Origin: UBA7672 sp030824255
Lineage (GTDB): Bacteria; Pseudomonadota; Alphaproteobacteria; Caulobacterales; Hyphomonadaceae
Length of the DNA: 64,000 nucleotides
Direction of reading: 5' to 3'
NCBI GenBank assembly: GCA_942493305.1
Contig: OW818686.1
Span: 1,860,001-1,924,000 of the forward strand
Below are positions 59,920-64,000 of the stretch, piece by piece (positions within the stretch are counted from its first letter, which is position 1; the number at the start of each line of letters is the position of its first letter). The notes beneath the pieces are model-generated. The model had not been told where the DNA came from. It did no database searches and worked only from the letters and a program-made list of their open reading frames with translations. Made by a program: the position numbers and the translations under genes.

Positions 59920-60900
59920 ATGACGGCGATCGACCTGGAGCAGCTCAAGCTCATGACCAGCGGCGATGCGGCGTTGGCCGTTGAGGCGTTGGGGATTTTT
60001 CGTCAGTCGGCGGATTTGTGGTCGCGCCTGCTGGATTCCCAGGCCGATCCCGAACAGTGGGCGGATGCCGCGCACGGCATCAAGGGCGCGGCGCGGTCCA
60101 TAGGCGCGATGGCGCTGGGCGACGCCTGCGACACGGCCGAGCGGCTGGGCCGTTCCGGGACAGCTTCGGCGGTTGAGGCCGGGGTCGCGATCTCCGCGGT
60201 GAAGGACCGGCTGGGCGAGGCGCTGGAATCGATGGCGGACGCGGAACACCAGCTGATGATGAAGCGCAGCTTTGACGGCGTGCGGCTGGGCTAGGGCGCA
60301 CGGGCGCGACCTCGCTGACGGGTCAGCGAGGCGGTGAGTCGTCGGCAGTTGGCGCTCGTTGGGCGGGGCGCGGGCGTTTGCGATCCCGCCGGCGCGGTTC
60401 GATCTTTCGACGGGCTCGCGATGAACGCGGGGCTCCCTGCGGTTATTGCTCGGCATGAGGGCGACGCGCGGTTCTGAAGTCAGCGCGGCACGCTTCGCGA
60501 TACGCGCGGCGTATCGGCGGATGTGAGCTTCGGGATCGCGGAGCCAGTCGGCGATGACCGCAAAGCGGCGTTTCATTTCGTAGGGGGATTTGGGGCAAGG
60601 GCCGCCGTAATCGGCGGGCATGGGTTTGTCGACGAAATCGGCGTCGTCGAGCGTCTTGCCGGCCAGCAGGAGCGCTGCGCCCTGCGCGAGCATCAGGTCG
60701 CGATGCCATTCGGATTGGCGGAGGCCGGGCCATGAATCACGCCAGGTCGATTTGAACTTCGTGGTGCGGCGGATGTTGTTGAGTTTTGCGATGCGGGCGA
60801 GGAGGGCGGCGAGCCACGCGACGAGCATGGCGACAGGCGCGAGCCAGCCTTGGCTGGTCGCGTTGATGTCGTGTTCGGGATGAGGTGTCTCGAACTGCAT
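59863..60900 (-). CDS. Hypothetical protein; 3' half reads into a repeat and antisense of the HPt gene
   Basis: The frame from the ATG at 60900 has no stop until 59863 (345 aa), but only about the first 150 residues look natural. They have a short hydrophobic segment (WLAPVAMLVAWLAALLARIAKL) and a domain with DLMLAQGAALLLAGKTLDDA and PYEMKRRFAVIADWLRDPEA. From about 60450 downward the sequence is Arg/His/Pro-rich (VHREPVERSNRAG), first over a repeat-like stretch and then antisense to the HPt gene. The ancestral stop was probably lost by insertion of the repeat. I do not recognise the N-terminal family. Confidence 0.55.
   Translation of the reverse strand: MQFETPHPEHDINATSQGWLAPVAMLVAWLAALLARIAKLNNIRRTTKFKSTWRDSWPGLRQSEWHRDLMLAQGAALLLAGKTLDDADFVDKPMPADYGGPCPKSPYEMKRRFAVIADWLRDPEAHIRRYAARIAKRAALTSEPRVALMPSNNRREPRVHREPVERSNRAGGIANARAPPNERQLPTTHRLADPSARSRPCALAQPHAVKAALHHQLVFRVRHRFQRLAQPVLHRGDRDPGLNRRSCPGTAQPLGRVAGVAQRHRAYGPRRALDAVRGIRPLFGIGLGIQQARPQIRRLTKNPQRLNGQRRIAAGHELELLQVDRRHEASQLPARKGRPRRKTTG
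59920..60294 (+). CDS. HPt domain phosphotransferase
   Basis: A 124-aa single-domain histidine phosphotransfer protein from the ATG at 59920, behind GTGAGG. The phosphoacceptor is His52 in DAAHGIKGAARSIGA, the diagnostic H-x-(K/R)-G-x-x-x-x-(I/L)-G motif of HPt helices. It could shuttle phosphate between hybrid kinases such as the one at 12188-14347 and response regulators. The opposite strand is also open across it. Confidence 0.9.
   Translation: MTAIDLEQLKLMTSGDAALAVEALGIFRQSADLWSRLLDSQADPEQWADAAHGIKGAARSIGAMALGDACDTAERLGRSGTASAVEAGVAISAVKDRLGEALESMADAEHQLMMKRSFDGVRLG
60310..60331 (+). terminator. Hairpin after the HPt gene
   Basis: CCTCGCTGA (60310-60318) and TCAGCGAGG (60323-60331) form a perfect 9-bp stem with a 4-nt loop, 15 bp after the HPt stop. 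No T-run follows. Confidence 0.45.
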
Positions 60901-61048
60901 GGGCTGCAGTGTAAGTGCGCTCGGAACCCGGCCGAATCTGGATGTGGGCTTCCCTCAAGATTTGAGACGAGGGGTTTGAAAGGATGGGGGAAACGGATTC
61001 TGTTTCCTCCGGATCTGGACAATGACTTTCCCCCGAGTTTGGCACATT

Positions 61049-61158
61049 GGACCGCCGGGCTCCTGCCCGGCAGTCGCTGCGCAGCGGCGAGCGCTGTGTC
61101 TGCGTTAGAGCGGTCGCGTCGCTACGCGACGCGCTGCCGGGCGGGAGCCCGGCGGTCC
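61049..61158. repeat. REP-like palindromic element, complete copy B
   Basis: Outer arms 61049-61073 and 61134-61158 are inverted copies matching in 24 of 25 positions. Inside are an imperfect hairpin next to the left arm (TCGCTGC...GCGGCGA) and a perfect 7-bp hairpin GTCGCGT (61113-61119) / ACGCGAC (61124-61130). It is homologous to 33161-33250; the inner part differs in length and sequence, the arms hardly at all. It ends 23 bp before the porin stop codon. Confidence 0.87.
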
Positions 61159-61181
61159 GATGGCCTGATTGGAGGCGCGTT

Positions 61182-62582
61182 TCAGAAAGACCAGGTGAGC
61201 TCGGTGTATCCGTAGACCGGGTCGCCGAGGCCGGTGCTGTTGGGCGCGGATTCGAGGAAGTCGCCCTGCAGGAGGAGCGCTGCGCCGAGGGAGAGACGAA
61301 GCGAATCTTCGACGAGCCAGTGGCGGTAGCGGCCTTCGATCTGAAGGCCGGCATCATCGCCAGAGCCACCGGAAGCATCGCGCACGCTGGTGTTGGCGAG
61401 GCTGTCGGTTGCGCTTTCGAGATTGATCTGGCGCAGCATCACGTAGGCATCGCTTATCTCGCTCGGCGTCACTTCGAGACGGATGCCCGGTGAGGAGAGG
61501 TTTGTACGCGAGATGAAGCCGAAGAGGCTGGTGGGGCCGAACTCGAAAGAGCGATCACCGAACAGCGAGTCGAAGCGCTCGTTCGCGGCGTCAGTCGGCG
61601 CGTTGTCGCCGGTCGCGTAGTCGTACTGCACGGCGAGGCGCGGCGACCACATCGCATCGAAGCTGTAGCCGGCTTCAAGATGGGCCATCTGCGCGTCGTG
61701 ATCGAGCGGGGTGAGGTCGGTGGGCGCAGCAGCGGCGTGGACCGAGCCGGTCTGGTGAGCGAATTCGATGTCGAAATCGAACTGGCCATCGGAAGGTTGC
61801 TTGTGCAGGCGCAGGCCAAGCGTTGAAAGATCGCGGTCGCGCGTGTCGGCGTCTGAACTGTCGCTCTCGTCGAGGTCGTAGAGGTAGAGTTCGCCGCGCA
61901 TGTCGTGGGGCAGGGGCGCATCGAGATGGGCGATCAGCAGGCGCGTATTATCCTGCGTATGGTTGAGGGCGACCTCGTTGTCGATGGCCGAGGCGGCATC
62001 CGACGGCTCGCGTGAGACGGGCGCGACGGCGGCCAGCGTGACGGTGAGGTCTGTGGGCGAGGTCCAGACGGCGTGCACGCCATCAAAGGATTGCAGCAGG
62101 CTGCGGAAGTTGGCGCGGGCGACCAGCCGGCGCGAGCCCACATCCATCGTGAAACGGCCGGCCTGCAGGTTTATTTTCGCGCCGGCGGCGAGAAAGTCCT
62201 TCGGGCGCCAGGAAAGGTAAAGCTGGGCGGGCTCGAGCGTGTCGATTTCGCCGGGGGCGGCGCCCGTCTCGTTGCCAGCGATGAAGCGGTGGTCGAGCAG
62301 TTCGCCGCCAAGCGTGAAATCGCCAAAGTCGACCTCGGCCCTGATCTGGGTCTGGAGGCCAAGGAATTCGTCGTCGCGTGTGCGGCCGGCCACGAACGGA
62401 TTGGCGAGGGCCTCATAGCGGGGGCGGATGTGGCCTTCGACCCGGACGGTATCGGGGAGGCCGAGCGCCTCCTGGAGACGCCAGGCGTCGGAGGACTCGG
62501 TCTCAGGGGCGGCTTCCTGTGCGGAAATCGCGGGGGCGGCGGACAGGGCGGCGGCGGCAAGCAGAATAAGACGGTACGACAT
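61182..62582 (-). CDS. Alginate-export-type outer-membrane porin
   Basis: A 466-aa secreted beta-barrel with a Sec signal peptide (cleavage after ISA near residue 21). It matches the alginate_exp family: RVEGHIRPRYEALANPF at the start, LGGELLDHRF, PAQLYLSWRPKD, then AGRFTMDVGSRRLVARANFR and SFDGVHAVWT. The C-terminus ends YGYTELTWSF, a barrel signature with terminal Phe. The solute is unknown; divergence from an Rrf2 gene before a sulfate-binding protein hints at an anion such as sulfate or sulfonate. Confidence 0.88.
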   Translation of the reverse strand: MSYRLILLAAAALSAAPAISAQEAAPETESSDAWRLQEALGLPDTVRVEGHIRPRYEALANPFVAGRTRDDEFLGLQTQIRAEVDFGDFTLGGELLDHRFIAGNETGAAPGEIDTLEPAQLYLSWRPKDFLAAGAKINLQAGRFTMDVGSRRLVARANFRSLLQSFDGVHAVWTSPTDLTVTLAAVAPVSREPSDAASAIDNEVALNHTQDNTRLLIAHLDAPLPHDMRGELYLYDLDESDSSDADTRDRDLSTLGLRLHKQPSDGQFDFDIEFAHQTGSVHAAAAPTDLTPLDHDAQMAHLEAGYSFDAMWSPRLAVQYDYATGDNAPTDAANERFDSLFGDRSFEFGPTSLFGFISRTNLSSPGIRLEVTPSEISDAYVMLRQINLESATDSLANTSVRDASGGSGDDAGLQIEGRYRHWLVEDSLRLSLGAALLLQGDFLESAPNSTGLGDPVYGYTELTWSF

Positions 62583-62776
62583 CTGGGCTCATCTGGCGGC
62601 GGCGTTTGACGGATCAATGGACGCTCTATGTCAACAAACTGTCATGAAAGACACCCCGGCGGCCTTGGCCGACCGGGTCATGGTCGATTTACTTACTCTA
62701 CAGGGACAATATAGTTTCTTCCGACTCGCGGCCGCAGGCTGGTCTGTGGCGCGATTTTCTTGTCCCGGCTGCCGGT

Positions 62777-63223
62777 ATGATTTCACAGAAAGCCAAGTAC
62801 GCCCTGCGGGCCCTGGTGGCGCTGGCGAAAACGACGCCGGGCAAGCCGGTCTTCATCGGCGATATCGCCGAGCAGCAGAACATCCCGAAGAAGTTTCTCG
62901 AGCAGATCCTGCTCGACCTGAAGCATCACGGGCTGGTGGCGTCACGTCGTGGAAAGGCCGGTGGTTATGGGCTTTTGCGCCCGGCGGATACGATTTCGTT
63001 CGGCGAAGTTCTGCGCATCATAGACGGTCCGATCGCGCCCCTGCCGTGCCTCTCCAAGATCGCCTACCGGCGTTGCGAGGACTGTTCGGAGGAGGCCAGT
63101 TGCGAGGTGCGCCGGGTGTTCGCGCAGGTGGCGGATGCGACCCGCGCCGTGCTCGACCGGACGACGATCGGGGACGCGATCGGGGCCGACCTGCCGATCC
63201 GCCTGCGCGAGATGGTGGCCTGA
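62777..63223 (+). CDS. Rrf2 family transcriptional regulator
   Basis: A 148-aa winged-helix regulator: MISQKAKYALRALVALAKT, IPKKFLEQILLDLKHHGLV and RRGKAGGYGL are the Rrf2 signature. Four cysteines, Cys91, Cys100, Cys103 and Cys109, lie in the region that holds the Fe-S ligands in IscR-like members; the spacing differs from IscR (C-x5-C-x5-C). It may sense Fe-S status or sulfur supply. It sits 70 bp before a sulfate-binding protein gene and probably controls it. Confidence 0.9.
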   Translation: MISQKAKYALRALVALAKTTPGKPVFIGDIAEQQNIPKKFLEQILLDLKHHGLVASRRGKAGGYGLLRPADTISFGEVLRIIDGPIAPLPCLSKIAYRRCEDCSEEASCEVRRVFAQVADATRAVLDRTTIGDAIGADLPIRLREMVA

Positions 63224-63243
63224 AGCGCTCGCCCATTCCCCCT

Positions 63244-63271
63244 TTGACAAACACGACCATCTAACTAGCGT
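63244..63271 (+). promoter_or_regulatory. Possible promoter of the sulfate-binding protein gene
   Basis: TTGACA (63244-63249) is a consensus -35. TAGCGT (63266-63271) at 16-bp spacing is a weak -10. The start of transcription would be near 63278, 16 nt before the ATG, consistent with a GGAGG ribosome site at 63282-63286. Confidence 0.4.
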
Positions 63272-63293
63272 AAAGCCTGTTGGAGGTTCTCGC

Positions 63294-64000
63294 ATGCGCA
63301 AGCGACTGATCGCCGCTCTCGCGGCGGGTATTCTCGGCGCGTGTGGCGGCGCGGCTGACCAGGTGGTGCTGTTGAACGCGTCGTATGATCCGACCGGCGA
63401 TCTCTATGAGGAGTTCAACGCGGCGTTCTCTGCCAACTACCGCACGCCTGATGGCAAGCGCGTGACGATCGGCATGTCGCACGGCGGTTCGGGCAAGCAG
63501 TCGCGGTCGGTGATCGACGGGATGCAGGCGGACGTGGTGACGCTCGCCCTGCAGCGCGATATCGATGTGATCGCGGAAAAGACCGGCAAGGTCCCCGCCG
63601 ACTGGCGCAGCCGCCTGCCGGGCAATTCGGCGCCTTACACGTCGACGATCGTCTTCCTGGTGCGGGGCGGCAATCCGAAGGCGATCAGGGACTGGGACGA
63701 TCTGGGCCGCGATGGCGTGTCTGTGGTGACGCCAAACCCAAAGACATCCGGCGGCGCGCGCTGGAATTACCTGGCCGCGTGGGCCTATGCTGATCGCAGG
63801 TTCGATGGAGACGAGGCGCGGATGTCGACATTCGTGGGCGACATCTATCGCAACGCCGCCAAGCTCGATTCCGGAGCGCGTGGGAGCACGACCACATTCA
63901 GCAAGCAGGGCACGGGCGATGTGCTGATCACGTGGGAGAACGAGGCCTTCCAGCTTCTGGAGGAATCCGGTCCGCGTGAATTCGAGATGGTGTATCCCTC
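63294..64000 (+). CDS. Sulfate ABC transporter substrate-binding protein (3' partial)
   Basis: The ATG at 63294 is preceded by GGAGG; the frame is open to the window end (235 codons visible). The protein is of the Sbp/CysP type: QVVLLNASYDPTGDLYEEFN, then GMSHGGSGKQSRSVIDGMQAD and DVVTLALQRDID, with SAPYTSTIVFLVRGGNPK. It binds sulfate in the periplasm and delivers it to the CysTWA transporter, whose genes are expected downstream. The signal ends ILGACGGAAD, suggesting a lipoprotein rather than a soluble form. Confidence 0.92.
   Translation, partial: MRKRLIAALAAGILGACGGAADQVVLLNASYDPTGDLYEEFNAAFSANYRTPDGKRVTIGMSHGGSGKQSRSVIDGMQADVVTLALQRDIDVIAEKTGKVPADWRSRLPGNSAPYTSTIVFLVRGGNPKAIRDWDDLGRDGVSVVTPNPKTSGGARWNYLAAWAYADRRFDGDEARMSTFVGDIYRNAAKLDSGARGSTTTFSKQGTGDVLITWENEAFQLLEESGPREFEMVYP

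Noticed and set aside
1..64000. tRNA genes, rRNA, CRISPR arrays, integrases and prophage genes
   Set aside because: I looked for T-arm-like GGTTCGAATCC strings, regular short repeats and transposase motifs and found none that hold up; TTCGA strings near 59325 and 60395 lie in coding or repeat sequence.

Overview
The window is a GC-rich, densely coding stretch of an alphaproteobacterial chromosome. The evidence is the gene set: a proton-pumping pyrophosphatase, a STAS-MlaE fusion in an Mla-type operon, an mreBCD-mrdA-rodA cluster, a DUF465 protein, a small protein ending in the SFPASDPP motif, and a membrane-anchored coiled-coil protein with TipN-like architecture. The architecture of the last gene and GANTC sites before mreB hint at Caulobacterales or a Hyphomonadaceae-like group, but that is inference. 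I saw no tRNA, rRNA, transposase, integrase, phage gene or CRISPR array. The window is housekeeping chromosome with dispersed palindromic repeats.

Layout. 1-10.1 kb: esterase-like protein (cut by the window edge), Tat-type dienelactone hydrolase, lipoproteins, a double TetR regulator, a LOG-family protein, and polA with a yeast-type cytosine deaminase behind it. 10.1-16.7 kb: DUF465 and degenerate zinc-ribbon proteins, TerC, a hybrid histidine kinase, a DegP/HtrA protease and a 640-bp gene-free repeat cluster. 16.7-26.1 kb: serB, miaA, then branched-chain amino acid genes. These are an attenuator leader, ilvI, a two-receiver protein, a lipoprotein, ilvH and another lipoprotein, followed by a GT-C-like membrane protein and ilvC. 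26.1-37.6 kb: small accessory genes (Sel1, GNAT, rhomboid, DUF3617, beta-barrel, DMT transporter), hppA, an FMN reductase/HxlR pair, a zinc mini-protein, a DHFR-like reductase, a GDPD lipoprotein and a VTT protein. 37.6-44 kb: leucine-rich leader and leuA, two ABC ATPases, MFS and EVE genes. 44.3-50.1 kb: the rod-shape cluster. 50.2-57.4 kb: NSS transporter, proline iminopeptidase, a lipoprotein, DUF423 and the Mla-type operon. 57.4-64 kb: coiled-coil protein, HPt protein, a hypothetical gene running into a repeat, an alginate-export-type porin, an Rrf2 regulator and a sulfate-binding protein cut by the window end.

The most interesting signals lie outside the annotated proteins. Two ribosome-dependent attenuation leaders precede ilvI (18-aa peptide with a Leu/Val/Ile core and a clear intrinsic terminator) and leuA (23-aa peptide with seven leucines and mutually exclusive hairpins). 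A REP-like palindromic family has two complete copies and one half copy. A separate 131-bp element has perfect 19-bp inverted ends. A tandem receiver-domain protein and a lipoprotein sit between ilvI and ilvH.
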